Of a stretch of DNA of 64,000 bases, positions 54,514-64,000 are shown piece after piece; the stretch's first letter is position 1, and every line of letters starts with the position of its first letter. The stretch is from Lasiosphaeris hirsuta. Its lineage: Eukaryota; Ascomycota; Sordariomycetes; Sordariales; Lasiosphaeriaceae. Both the position numbers and the translations under genes were made by a program. The notes under the pieces are model-generated. The model saw nothing but the letters and a program-made list of their open reading frames with translations, searched no databases and had not been told where the DNA came from. The stretch covers positions 3,472,001 to 3,536,000 of the forward strand of contig JAUKUA010000004.1 of the NCBI GenBank assembly GCA_030549175.1, in the 5' to 3' direction.

Positions 54514-57119
54514 CTATCGTAACTCAATGCTCGGAAAGAGCTTCCTCCCTAGTAGGTTCACATGAAGTTCGTAGATTCCATCATCAGCACCGACGTATCT
54601 ACACGGATCAGTCAGCACTTCACATATCTCAACCGCAGAAAAAAAAACATCAAGAACTCACAAAACCTGGCCCCCATCGCCCCACGCCAATCCCGAGGTA
54701 TCATGCGGGTCTGCCGACACCGTCTCGCGCGCAAAGAGGCGCTCACTCCTTCGCGTCGGGTTTTCCTCCCACTCACGCATCAGGTATGCGGCTCGATCGC
54801 GGCGGCGCAGGCTGGCGTCTCCGGGTCCCAAGTCAGGACGCAATTGTGCCGCTAGATTCTCCCGCCGTTCAGCGGCAGTCAGGGGGCGGTAGCCGCCGGT
54901 TCCACCACGTCCACTATCGCTGGCATTGTTGTTGTTTTCGGCATCGTTGGAGTTGTTGTTGGTGTTACCAGTATTGCGACGGGTGAACGAGGAGGGGTTA
55001 AATACAGCCTCGCCCGAGTCCCAGCCGCTCGAGGCAGTGGGGGGGACGGGCGCCTGCGTCGGGACAGGTGCTGGATTTGTCGGGCTCACGTTATCGATTG
55101 CGGCTAGGCGCGCGGCCAGTCCTCGGCGTTCGCTGTTCGATGTGTCAGTCGTCAAGGGAAAAAGGGCGACGCGCGTGTTGATTGGGTCCACATCAATGCC
55201 CACTACGTACTGGCCTAGTAACGAGGTTGACGACGATGGGGGGACTGGCGCCCGCCGCCTCTCTGTCGTGACGTTATCCTCCCGCATCGGGCCACGCAGC
55301 CGTTCTGTCTGGTCGCGAAGCCGTTCTGATTGATCACGGAACTGCTCGCGCTGGTTACGGATACTGCCCATAATGTCGTTAACTACGCGAGACACACTTG
55401 CGCTGCGCTCACGGGATCGGGCGCTGGTGTCGGGTGGCAAGCCCGAGCGCGTGGATCTCTCCGCCCAGGGCGATCTTGGACCTGTGCCGTTGCCAGCTTG
55501 GCCTGCGGCCCGCTGCTCGCGCTGCTCGCGCTGCTCCTGTCGTCTACGATGCTCTTGCAAAGCCTCCAAAACAAGGGTCTCGTCAGGGGTGAGGGGGGTG
55601 TAGTACCGTGCTAGCGATTCCCGATGAGTCTGTCGAACCAAAGATAAATCCGACGGAGACAAGTCCAGCGAGGTACCCGAGCTGACCGAAATGTGGTCTT
55701 CCCCCCGTTGCTCCAACAGCCTTGGGTCGATTGTGCTCCTATCGCCTACCGAGATATGCTCGTACTCTTCGATTCTGTCCAGGCTTACAATCTGCCGAGA
55801 GACGAATCCGTTTCGTAGGTCGGCAATTCCGACGCGAGCGCGGTCTTCAGTCCAGGCAAGCAAATCCATAGAACCAGGAGCAAAGGTCATATCGCGCACA
55901 GCACCATGGTCGGAACTCGGCCGCGTTGAGGCGAAGCAGGTAAGCAAGGGGTCCAAACCGGGCACGGTCAGGGCTGCGACGCTAAATATTGAGATGCTCC
56001 CGTACTGCGTCCCGACTGCGAGGTACTTCCCTGTGCCGGAAAAACATGCTGCAAAGCTCCCCCTATTTTACTAGTCAGCAATTTGTACTATGCACGAGAT
56101 CATGACGAGGTGACCTGAACCTGTAGTTGGACAGGTCGTCCTTTCTCTGGCTCTTCAGATGGACTCGGCCGCACGAACTCCACTGGTATACCGGTCGGTC
56201 CGATGGTCGGAACGGACCCGAGACTTTCTCAGCTCTTTCGTGGACGTAGAGGTAGGGGTCGTCGGTGATGGCAATGAGCAATCGGCCATCTGGGGAGATG
56301 ACGGCGCGGTTTACGTGGTCAGGGTAGGTGAGCTCGTCTAAGACTTCCTGGTCTTGGAGTCGAATTAGGGCAACGGTCTTGTCATTATTTGACAAAACTG
56401 CCGTTGGCTCCGAGTATGCACCGACATGCGGCTGATTCAATGTGGGAAGAAACCACAGAGTGATGCAATTGACCAGCTCTTTGCCAAACTTCTTGCTCTC
56501 AGCGAGCAGGCTTTTGTTTGAGCGAGCGCGTGCCAGCGAGAGAAAAATGACATCCTCTGTACGGGAGGAGCCTAGGTCAAGTGGGAGCCGCTCGTCCGGG
56601 TCCAGGGATAGCCTGGCCTCGAGTGTGTCGCTTTGTTGAGGGCTGTCCTCGCCCACTTTGATGACAGCAAACTCGCCAGACTCCCCGCCACAGCAAACCC
56701 AGCCCCGTTCCGCAACTAAACACCTAGGCGAGAAGGGTAGGCGCTTGATTGTTTCGGTCTCACGAGTGGTCGTGTTCAGCCGCTGGATGTTCTTGTTCTG
56801 ATCACCGGTCGGGTAGTATACAAGGTTCTGGTTCTCGACGCCGATGATGGATCGCAACTGCCAATGTCTATGTGAAATATGTTAGCCGCACCGCGTCTTT
56901 GCAGGCTTCGCAGCACCCCACGCCTGGGCTTGCGCGAGTCGCACGAGCCAGCACATACATGGCATGAACTGTGGTGCGAAAGTGTCGCCGGGGTTTCGAG
57001 AGAATAAGGTCCTCGGTCGGAACATAGCTATCGATGTGAATCTCATCAGTTGATAGTCTCTATTGGCACTACGATCGGTCTGCGAGTGGGAATCCTTACT
57101 CGTCGTGCTCGACGGCCAT
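54514..57119 (-). CDS. WD40-like protein with DUF2415
   Basis: Five exons, 57100-57119 (20 nt), 56959-57057, 56121-56867, 54662-56062 and 54514-54598, encode 783 residues; introns are 42, 91, 58 and 63 nt. The N-terminal half has WD40-type blades: HWQLRSIIGVENQNLVYYPT, RAVISPDGRLLIAITDD, CFSGTGKYLAVGTQYGSISI and MTFAPGSMDLLAWTEDRARV. The last of these with GIADLRNGFVSRQ fits DUF2415. The C-terminal half is disordered and rich in Arg, Gln, Glu and Asn (an Asn/Asp stretch and an RRQEQREQREQR segment). It closes with the short conserved end YVGADDGIYELHVNLLGRKL, which is only reached if the last intron is spliced from GTGAGT at 54661. The cellular role is unknown. Confidence 0.83.
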
Positions 57120-58044
57120 TGTACCGGTGGGTTTGGCGCCGGAAAGCTACTGGGATGTAACCATCGAGCGGCTGCGCAGCTGCGCGGTTGAGCTGCTGCT
57201 TTGATGGCGGTTCTGTATTTTTCTAAAAGCCAGTCCGAGGCGACAGGCAGCAAAGGCAGAGCGTGGGTTGTGGTGAATGTTACGGTTACGGGTGAATGCT
57301 GCTGATGGGGAGGTCCGCCAAATAGTCGTCATCGTTGGTGGAGGGCGGAGTAAAGGACTCTGACCATCAACCGCCTGTTGCAGACAGGACCAGGCGAACC
57401 GTAAAAGTGCCTCGCCACCAGCTTCGATAGGCGTCCCCACAAAGCGCTTTCTTCGCAATCAGTGTTTGATTATCTAATATCGAAATAGAGTTCAAATTGG
57501 TAGTTTCGATCACCCAATTGTTCAGAGGACATCGATGTGCATTGTGCTGCGCTGTGTTCGTCTCTATCCTCCCCGGGCTCGAGCAGTTGGCATCTGCATG
57601 CCGCGTGCAGCCTCCACATCCCTGGGGGGCCTGGCTCAATTGATGGATGCGGCTCTCCGCCAGACTGCTCTCCAACGAGTGGATCAGGACTCACAAGAGC
57701 TCGGGTTTCAAGTCACGTGCTGCTGAGAGCTTCCGGTTCTACGCGCACAGGCACCAATGACGAACGGCAAGCCTCATGGCCTGTGCATGAAGCCCCACTT
57801 AATGACAAGCCAGTGGCCAGCAGCGAAATTTCCAACGCCTTCGATGACCGTGCCGTAAATTTTTTTTCTCTCGGTACAAAAGGAGCTTGTCCAATTCTTC
57901 GCTTTGTTCTTCATCATACATCCATACATCCTCGAACCCTCGAGCCCGTCTAACCGCAACCCATCTTCCGCTTCGGCTTTTCTCATCCTCCCTAATCACG
58001 AAGGGTGTCTGTTCTTTCAATACTTCCTAATCACATCATTCAAG
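57120..58044. other. Divergent intergenic region between DUF2415 gene and SSC1
   Basis: About 920 bp with no supported gene. The last 220 bp contain a gapped heat-shock element and a CT-rich 5' UTR for SSC1. Confidence 0.55.
57824..57843 (+). promoter_or_regulatory. Candidate gapped heat-shock element of SSC1
   Basis: Five-base units read nGAAn (57824-57828), nTTCn (57829-57833), a skipped unit, then nTTCn (57839-57843), in register. This matches a gap-type HSF site about 200 bp upstream of the Hsp70 ATG, where one is expected. Confidence 0.45.
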
Positions 58045-58747
58045 ATGATGCCAATGCGGCTTTCCCGAGCTGTAAGTAGCAATGCGTCGCGCTGCCACAG
58101 CTCCTCCGCGAGCTCCGGCCCCGGAAACCAGCTGACATTAGTCGCGCATAGCTCCCGAGGGCGACGGCTGCTTCCCGCGCTGCGGGTATGCTCCGCAAGC
58201 CCATGATCCCTTCCTACCGCCGCTCTGAGTCTACGGGAGGCGATGAGAAGGTCAAGGGTGCCGTCATCGGAATTGATCTTGGTACGTAGCCTTTCGGCCG
58301 ATCCGCAGCGCAGATATCTCAACAACCCGATCGCGAATTAACCAGATTAATTGATTAGGCACCACGAACTCCGCCGTTGCCATTATGGAGGGCAAGGTTC
58401 CCAAGATTATCGAGAACGCCGAGGGCGCCCGAACAACACCGTCCGTGGTTGCGTTCGCCGAGGATGGAGAGCGGTTGGTTGGTGTTGCCGCCAAGCGCCA
58501 GGCTGTTGTCAACCCAGAGAACACCCTCTTCGCGACCAAGCGGTTAATTGGACGCAAGTTCACCGATGCCGAGGTTCAAAGAGATATCAAGGAGGTGCCG
58601 TACAAAATCGTCCAGCACACCAATGGTGACGCCTGGGTTGAGGCCCGCGGCCAGAAGTACTCGCCGTCGCAGATTGGTGGCTTCGTTCTCAACAAGATGA
58701 AAGAGACTGCCGAGGCATACCTCAGCAAGCCCGTCAAGAACGCCGTT

Positions 58748-58782
<35 letters not shown>

Positions 58783-60229
58783 CCAGGCCACCAAGGACGC
58801 CGGTCAGATTTCAGGACTCAACGTCCTCCGTGTCGTTAACGAGCCTACCGCCGCTGCTTTGGCCTATGGCCTTGAGAAGGAGGCTGACCGCATCGTCGCT
58901 GTCTACGATCTTGGTGGTGGTACCTTCGATATCTCCGTCCTGGAGATCCAGAACGGCGTCTTCGAGGTCAAGTCGACCAACGGTGATACCCACTTGGGTG
59001 GCGAGGACTTCGATATTCACCTTGTCCGCTATCTTGTCCAGCAATTCAAGAAGGAGTCAGGCATTGATCTGTCTGGCGACCGTATGGCCATCCAGAGAAT
59101 CCGTGAGGCTGCTGAGAAGGCCAAGATTGAGCTGTCGTCGTCGTTGCAGACCGACATCAACCTTCCCTTCATCACTGCCGATTCTTCCGGACCCAAGCAC
59201 ATCAACCAGAAGATGACCCGTTCTCAGCTCGAGAAGATGATGGACCCTCTCATCCAGAAGACCATCGAGCCCGTCCGCAAGGCCCTCAAGGATGCCGGTC
59301 TCCAGGCCAAGGATATCCAGGAGGTTATCCTGGTCGGTGGCATGACCCGTATGCCCAAGGTTGCCGAGTCCGTCAAGGGCATCTTCGGCCGTGATCCCGC
59401 CAAGTCTGTCAATCCTGATGAGGCCGTCGCCATCGGCGCCGCTATCCAGGGTGCTGTTCTTTCCGGTGAGGTCAAGGATCTCCTCCTCCTTGATGTCACT
59501 CCCCTGTCGCTCGGTATCGAGACCCTTGGTGGTGTCTTCACCCGGTTGATCAACCGCAATACCACTATCCCCACCAAGAAGTCGCAGGTCTTCTCTACCG
59601 CTGCCGACTTCCAGACCGCCGTCGAGATCAAGGTCTACCAGGGCGAGCGTGAGCTTGTTCGCGACAACAAGCTCCTCGGAAACTTCCAGCTTGTTGGCAT
59701 CCCCCCTGCCCATCGTGGCGTCCCCCAGATTGAGGTCACCTTCGACATTGATGCCGATTCTATTGTGCACGTCCACGCCAAGGACAAGTCCACAAACAAA
59801 GACCAGTCCATTACCATCGCCTCCGGGTCAGGTCTCTCTGATTCCGAGATTGCCTCTATGGTTGAGGAGTCTGAGAAGTACGCCGAGTCGGACAAGGAGC
59901 GCAAGTCGGCCATTGAGTCTGCCAACCGCGCCGACAGTGTTCTCAACGATACTGAGAAAGCTTTGAACGAGTATGCCGACAAGCTTGACAAGACTGAGGT
60001 CGACCAGATCCGTGAGAAGCTTTCTAGCCTCCGCGAGTTCGTTGCCAAGAGCCAGTCTGGCGAGGGCACTGCCACCGCCGCTGAGATCAAGGAGAAGACT
60101 GATGAGCTGCAGGTTGCTAGCTTGAATCTCTTTGACAAGATGCACAAGGCGCGCACTGAGACGGGCGAGCAGAGCCAGAGTCAGAACGACGGCCAAGATG
60201 CTGGCTCCGAGGGCGAGAAGAAGCAATAA
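58045..60229 (+). CDS. SSC1: Mitochondrial Hsp70 chaperone Ssc1
   Basis: Three exons, 58045-58071, 58152-58281 and 58359-60229, encode 675 residues; introns are 80 and 77 nt. The short first exon (MMPMRLSRA) and the Arg-rich continuation form a mitochondrial presequence ahead of the DnaK-type core. Core motifs are [44 protein letters not shown] and [19 protein letters not shown]. The C-terminus is a Gln/Ser/Gly/Asp tail ending EGEKKQ, not EEVD, as expected for an organellar form. Ssc1 drives import of matrix proteins through the TIM23 motor and folds them in the matrix; it also works in iron-sulfur-cluster transfer. Reading the first intron as exon gives an early stop, so both introns are needed. 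Confidence 0.97.
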
Positions 60230-60795
60230 ATTAACACTCAACCTCTCAATATACCCATCCACTTTCTATCATGTCTGACTAGTTTGGAGCGGTCTCCACT
60301 GTATTCTTTTGTACTCATATCATGTTTTCGAGGCTGATGGGGCGTGTCGTGTGTTTAATACAGCAGATGGCGGAAGGCGTTCTGAGCATCAAAACTTCTG
60401 CGTTCACGGGAAAATCATCTTGACGATTTTCAATGAGAAGATGGGCGGGGTTTGGGAAGGGGGCAGGATAGGTTGCATGTACATAGGTGGGCACACGGCC
60501 ACGACGCAAAGATAATTTAGACTCCCCCCTCAGCGAGACCCAGCATGTCTGGCAACATTACAACCAAAACAAGACTATACTATGCTTGTGCAGTGCAGTG
60601 TTAGGGATATGACTGTACTCAAAGAATTGGTTTCTTGAGTCTAATTCATGGCGTTGGGGTCCTCCTTGTAACGGAATATCTGCCGCACCGAACAACTACA
60701 GCCTGGCTTGACCTTTGATGACTGTCATCATGATTGTCGCTAAATTGTCAGATACTTAAGCTATTCATTTTCCAGCCAACCAAACCACTGAAAGC
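60230..60795. other. Convergent intergenic region
   Basis: This lies between the 3' ends of SSC1 and SRP68; no gene or notable repeat is seen. Confidence 0.55.
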
Positions 60796-62761
60796 CTATC
60801 TTCCAAAGCCAAACCAACCTCTCTTCTGCGCGGGCTTGGCCTCCTGCTCTGCCGCTGTGGCCTTCTCTTGGCCCTTGGCTGTCTCCTTGAGAGGGGCCTT
60901 GGCACTCTTGTCCGGGTAGCTAATGTAGTTCCACGCGACGTCGAGGAACAGTGGTTTGACAGGGACCGACTCAACGCGCGGGGGGTATTGGACGATATTG
61001 TCGAGATCGACGCCGCCGACAGGATAGTTTGAAAGCTGGCTGATGAGGGGCTTGGATGTGTTTGTCGACGAGGGGGCCGTTGGTTGGGTCTTTTTGGGGT
61101 TGAGGATCTCGACCAGGGCGCGGGACCGCTGGAGCTCGCCGCTGAGGAGGCGGGCGAGGAGGTGGACGTCGCGCTTGTTGACTTGGATATTGCGCGTGGA
61201 GGAGCCGTCGTTGGTCGAGAGGACGGGGAGGGCTTTCTTGGCTTCGTCGAGCGCGTGGTCGATAAGGGCGAGGGTGTTGGAGGCGTTGCCGGCTATTGCG
61301 TGAGAACGGGCAAGGGCTAGACACCTAGCAGTGGAGGTTAGTTTCACGACGAGGTGCTGCAGAGGTCGAGGACATACTTGAGGGCGGTGAAATACTCTGC
61401 TGTGGCTTCAAGGCGGGCCGAGAGCTGCTGGTCGTTGGCTACACCAGGCAGTTCAGTGATGGACTCGATACTCTGTAGAATTCCATCGTACAGAACGACC
61501 TTCTCCTTTAGCTTTGCGATTTGCCTTCCGGGGGCTTCATCGATTTGTTCGTCAATATTTGCCTCGTCTTCGACCTTCCTCCTCCTTGCCGTCTCTCCAA
61601 ATTCTAGATGAGCGCCATCGGCCTTGCCTATCAACACTCTATTCCGGCCAATACGCCAGCTAATCATCTCATAGTTTACGGCTGTCCGAGTGATCTGGAG
61701 GCTCTGCATGCGCTGATCGCCTTGCGCCACACCTTCACCTTTGAGTTCGTCGATGGCCTGCTTTGTTGCGTCAACAGCATCTTGACTAGCGATCAGGATG
61801 TCGTCGTAGGCGGCGGCCATGTCCTTTGGAGGCAAGGAGCCGGCCGATGAGAGTCTCTCGGCCAACCGGGATTTCGCTGCCGCGACGGAAGCCCAGGCCA
61901 CGGCGATGGCGGCGTCCTCAATCTTAACTTCCCGTCCTCGCCATGATAGGCTAGTTGGCGCGCCTTCGGGTCCGGATGATCCCTGCCTAGCATCTTGGTC
62001 TACCTGGCTCAAAACATTCGGGTTCAGCTCCTTGACGCGGCCTACTAGCTCTGGGTCGGCATGCAAGAAAGCCTTGAGGGCGATGGCGGGGATGGGCTGA
62101 GTCCGGGGGATCTTAGCCTGGTAGGCAGCATAGCGGATCGAGGGGTCGATGGTCTCGGAGAGTAGGTCCTTGAAGATGTCGCCTTTCGCCGCGGTGCTGA
62201 GAGCGCTGTAAATGATGCGTGACACAGAGTAGCTCTTCAGACAGCTTTCCCAGCTTTGCTTCTCGAACTGAGCGGCCCCCCTCAACAGTGCGGCATAGGC
62301 GAGAGCCTCGAGGATGTCGGTGGAATTCGCGCCACTGCCTTCGCCGGAGAGCGCCCCGGCTAGCTTCTCGGCGGCACCGGCTCCCTTTTCAAGCCTCGAG
62401 ACAATGTGTGACCGTGTCTTGCCAGTCATACCTTTTGTGTCAGCTGAGTGGGCGGCCTTCATGGCCATGGCGTGGGCCCAGGCTCGCTCGGCGGTCAAGA
62501 GTTGGAGATGGAGGCATCTGGAGGGGTAGGTCAGCGGGAGCCGGGTAGGGAAAAGATTGGTTCGATGTACTCTCGGTTCCCCGAGATCTGGTCGGCGGTG
62601 ACCTGAACCTTGGGGTGGAACTTCCCCCTGTTTTTGGTCGCAATATTGAGCTTCTTGCGACAGTTGAGCAGCTTGCCGGCGAGCTGGGTGCGGTACGAAG
62701 CGTAGTCGCCATAGAGAAGCGCCTTCTCCCTGGAGGAGATGACGAACTTGGTGATGTCCAT
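60796..62761 (-). CDS. SRP68: Signal recognition particle subunit SRP68
   Basis: Three exons, 62571-62761, 61378-62517 and 60796-61324, encode 619 residues, with two 53-nt introns. The N-terminus MDITKFVISSREKALLYGDY with YRTQLAGKLLNCRKKLNI is the conserved RNA-binding start of SRP68. It is followed by ERAWAHAMAMKAAHSADTKG, a region with IRYAAYQAKIP, and further helices typical of the TPR-like body. The C-terminal part (PPRVESVPVKPLFLDVAWNY) is the conserved segment near the SRP72-binding end. SRP68 and SRP72 form a heterodimer on SRP RNA, helping elongation arrest and ER targeting. The C-terminus ends in a Lys/Ala-rich tail with RGWFGFGR. The 5' region is shared with the divergent gene at 63284 and holds a telomere-like motif. 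Confidence 0.95.
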
Positions 62762-62972
62762 GTCTCTTGTTGGGGGTTGTTACGGTTCGACAGGGAGGAG
62801 GCTCCTTGGCCACACTTGAAGCTCTCGCGGTATGGCCTGGCGCTGCGAGGTGGGGCCCATTTTCAACATCTCTCGTTGTGCCCCGCGCAAAAAGGAACTT
62901 GAGTGGGCCCAGGACGGCGGAGGTCCAAGCTCCTCCCCAGGTTCCCACGGCTTGAAGAGAATCACCACGGTG

Positions 62973-62985
62973 AACCCTAACCCTT
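62973..62985. promoter_or_regulatory. Telomere-like (telobox) motif in the SRP68 divergent promoter
   Basis: The sequence AACCCTAACCCTT contains two telomeric-type units. Teloboxes (AACCCTAA) occur in promoters of translation-related genes in fungi and plants and are bound by Tbf1/TRF-like proteins in yeasts. It lies about 212 bp upstream of SRP68 and 298 bp upstream of the divergent gene. Confidence 0.4.
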
Positions 62986-63063
62986 GACAGCCTTTTAAGC
63001 GGCGCGAGAGCTTGAGCTGGGAAATTTTTGTAGGCTGGTCTCGAGGTGAAATGTTGAAATCGC

Positions 63064-63098
63064 GAATCTCGAATCTCGAATCTCGAATCCCCAATCCC
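63064..63098. repeat. Heptanucleotide tandem repeat (GAATCTC)n
   Basis: Three perfect GAATCTC copies followed by GAATCCC and CAATCCC. Confidence 0.9.
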
Positions 63099-63283
63099 AA
63101 GCAACAACCGAGCCCGAGATGCGAAATTTCCGCATTCAATTGGTTCGCACTTCCCGTAAAAGGTAGAACTTCTGGAACGGCACTCTTGAGCTAGTTCAAG
63201 CCGGAGTCGAGCTCTTGGTCGAGCCCCGATCACTGGCCTGCCAACGCGCGACGCCTGGCCAGGCCCTCAGTATCGTTTCCGCG

Positions 63284-64000
63284 ATGCTGGAGAGGACAGC
63301 TGCTAGCATCGAGCCCTGCAGCCTCCAGCGGGTTCTCCCGACAGTTACGAGGTCGTCACTGAGAAGCCGTGCCCGCCTGCACAACACATTCTGGTACCAT
63401 GGCGCGACCGCCCTCGAGCTCGACGACGCCTGCCGCGCTCTCGACCGTCTGCCGCCGTCACTTCGATGCTCCGATGCGGTTCCGACACAGCCAGAGCCCT
63501 CCACCGGGGCTGATGTAATGACTGCATCCGCCTTTCTGCTAGACTTCCTCTACCCAAACGGAGCCGCCGCCCTACTTCGAAAGCTCCGTCCAGACCCCCT
63601 TTCCATGCGCCCCGAGCTAGGCTATCGTGTCGCCAGTATCCCCCCTCGATTCTACACTTCCTTTGGCCCAGACAATGGCGCACTCTCTACCAACCCCGGG
63701 GGCGAAGGGCTTCGAGATGCCGCGAACACTCCGGTTGGGGCGGCACCGACAACGACACAGCCATCGGAGCGCCTTTCGGATCCCGCAGCGCTCCAGAGGT
63801 TTCTAAACCTAAAACCCGGCCAAGCAAACGACGCCATCTGGCAGCTATACTCGGGTCTTGAGCAGAGCTTACAAGATCGTTTCAGGCTGTCCGTTCTGGA
63901 CCATCTCGCCCCGTCGACACGATTGGAAGATGCTGCGAGGATATCCAAACTCTTTGCCATCCTCAGACCCGCAGAGTGGACGGACATATCCGTCGCCGCC
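63284..64000 (+). CDS. Conserved fungal protein, N-terminal part only (possible organellar RNA-processing protein)
   Basis: An open frame starts at ATG 63284 and runs off the window edge, giving 239 residues. An in-frame stop lies upstream at 63164 and there is no earlier ATG after it. The N-terminus MLERTAASIEPCSLQRVLPT with RARLHNTFWYHGATALEL, and the segment FLLDFLYPNGAAALLRKL, resemble the starts of large filamentous-fungal proteins that I recall as having PPR-type repeats further on. Only this leading part is visible, so the PPR idea is a weak inference. The second half has a helical region (LQRFLNLKPGQANDAIWQL, LEQSLQDRFRLSVLDHL). Arginine-rich residues near the start could be a mitochondrial targeting signal. 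Confidence 0.65.
   Translation, partial: MLERTAASIEPCSLQRVLPTVTRSSLRSRARLHNTFWYHGATALELDDACRALDRLPPSLRCSDAVPTQPEPSTGADVMTASAFLLDFLYPNGAAALLRKLRPDPLSMRPELGYRVASIPPRFYTSFGPDNGALSTNPGGEGLRDAANTPVGAAPTTTQPSERLSDPAALQRFLNLKPGQANDAIWQLYSGLEQSLQDRFRLSVLDHLAPSTRLEDAARISKLFAILRPAEWTDISVAA

Larger units (their letters stand above)
62762..63283. other. Divergent promoter region between SRP68 and the 63.3 kb gene
   Basis: This 520-bp region separates divergent start codons and carries a telomere-like motif and a (GAATCTC)n array, both described separately. Confidence 0.6.

Noticed and set aside
1..64000. CRISPR arrays, phage, operons, insertion sequences
   Set aside because: None seen; the window is eukaryotic nuclear DNA with spliced monocistronic genes.

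Overview
The window is nuclear DNA from a filamentous ascomycete, most likely a Sordariomycete and plausibly order Sordariales. Evidence: short GT-AG introns (about 42-275 nt, mostly 50-80) with CTAAC/CTGAC branch sites, GC-rich exons with CT-rich promoters, and a gene set of fungal housekeeping proteins plus fungus-specific families (Zn2Cys6 regulator, SAT4/Pth11-like membrane protein, LaeA-like methyltransferase, GH15+CBM20 glucoamylase). I see no operons, plasmid or phage modules, CRISPR arrays, intact transposons or convincing tRNA/rRNA genes.

Layout. 1-9 kb: partial SET3-type PHD/SET protein (-), NPC2-like lipid transfer protein (+), V-ATPase subunit F (-), Nur1/Mug154-type nuclear rim protein (+), and a seven-helix SAT4-type membrane protein (-). 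9-22 kb: a 918-residue uncharacterised protein with a C-terminal hydrophobic segment (+), LEU1 isopropylmalate isomerase (+), and a Zn2Cys6 transcription factor (+). 22-34 kb: F-box/coiled-coil protein (-), transglutaminase-like protein (+), RKM5-type methyltransferase (-), and long-chain acyl-CoA synthetase (+). 35-47 kb: NCS-1 calcium sensor (-), CDC45 (-), LaeA-like methyltransferase (+), and KDM8/JMJD5-like JmjC protein (+). 47-64 kb: secreted glucoamylase (-), an uncharacterised Ser-rich coiled-coil protein (-), L-2-hydroxyglutarate dehydrogenase (+), a WD40/DUF2415 protein (-), mitochondrial Hsp70 SSC1 (+), SRP68 (-), and the 5' part of a large conserved fungal protein (+).

The genes do not form a pathway or cluster. 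They are independent transcription units, several in divergent pairs with shared promoters (SET3/NPC2, VMA7/NUR1, RKM5/FAA1, SRP68/63.3 kb gene). The most noteworthy observations are about gene structure rather than a new system: a GC-AG intron in LEU1; a 3-nt microexon, present in two possible copies, needed to complete the zinc finger of the Zn2Cys6 factor; two apparent one-base frameshifts at G-runs near the ends of the Zn2Cys6 and LaeA-like genes; and telomere-like repeats in one divergent promoter and in one other intergenic region. Exon boundaries were worked out by hand from reading frame, splice consensus and protein-family expectation.
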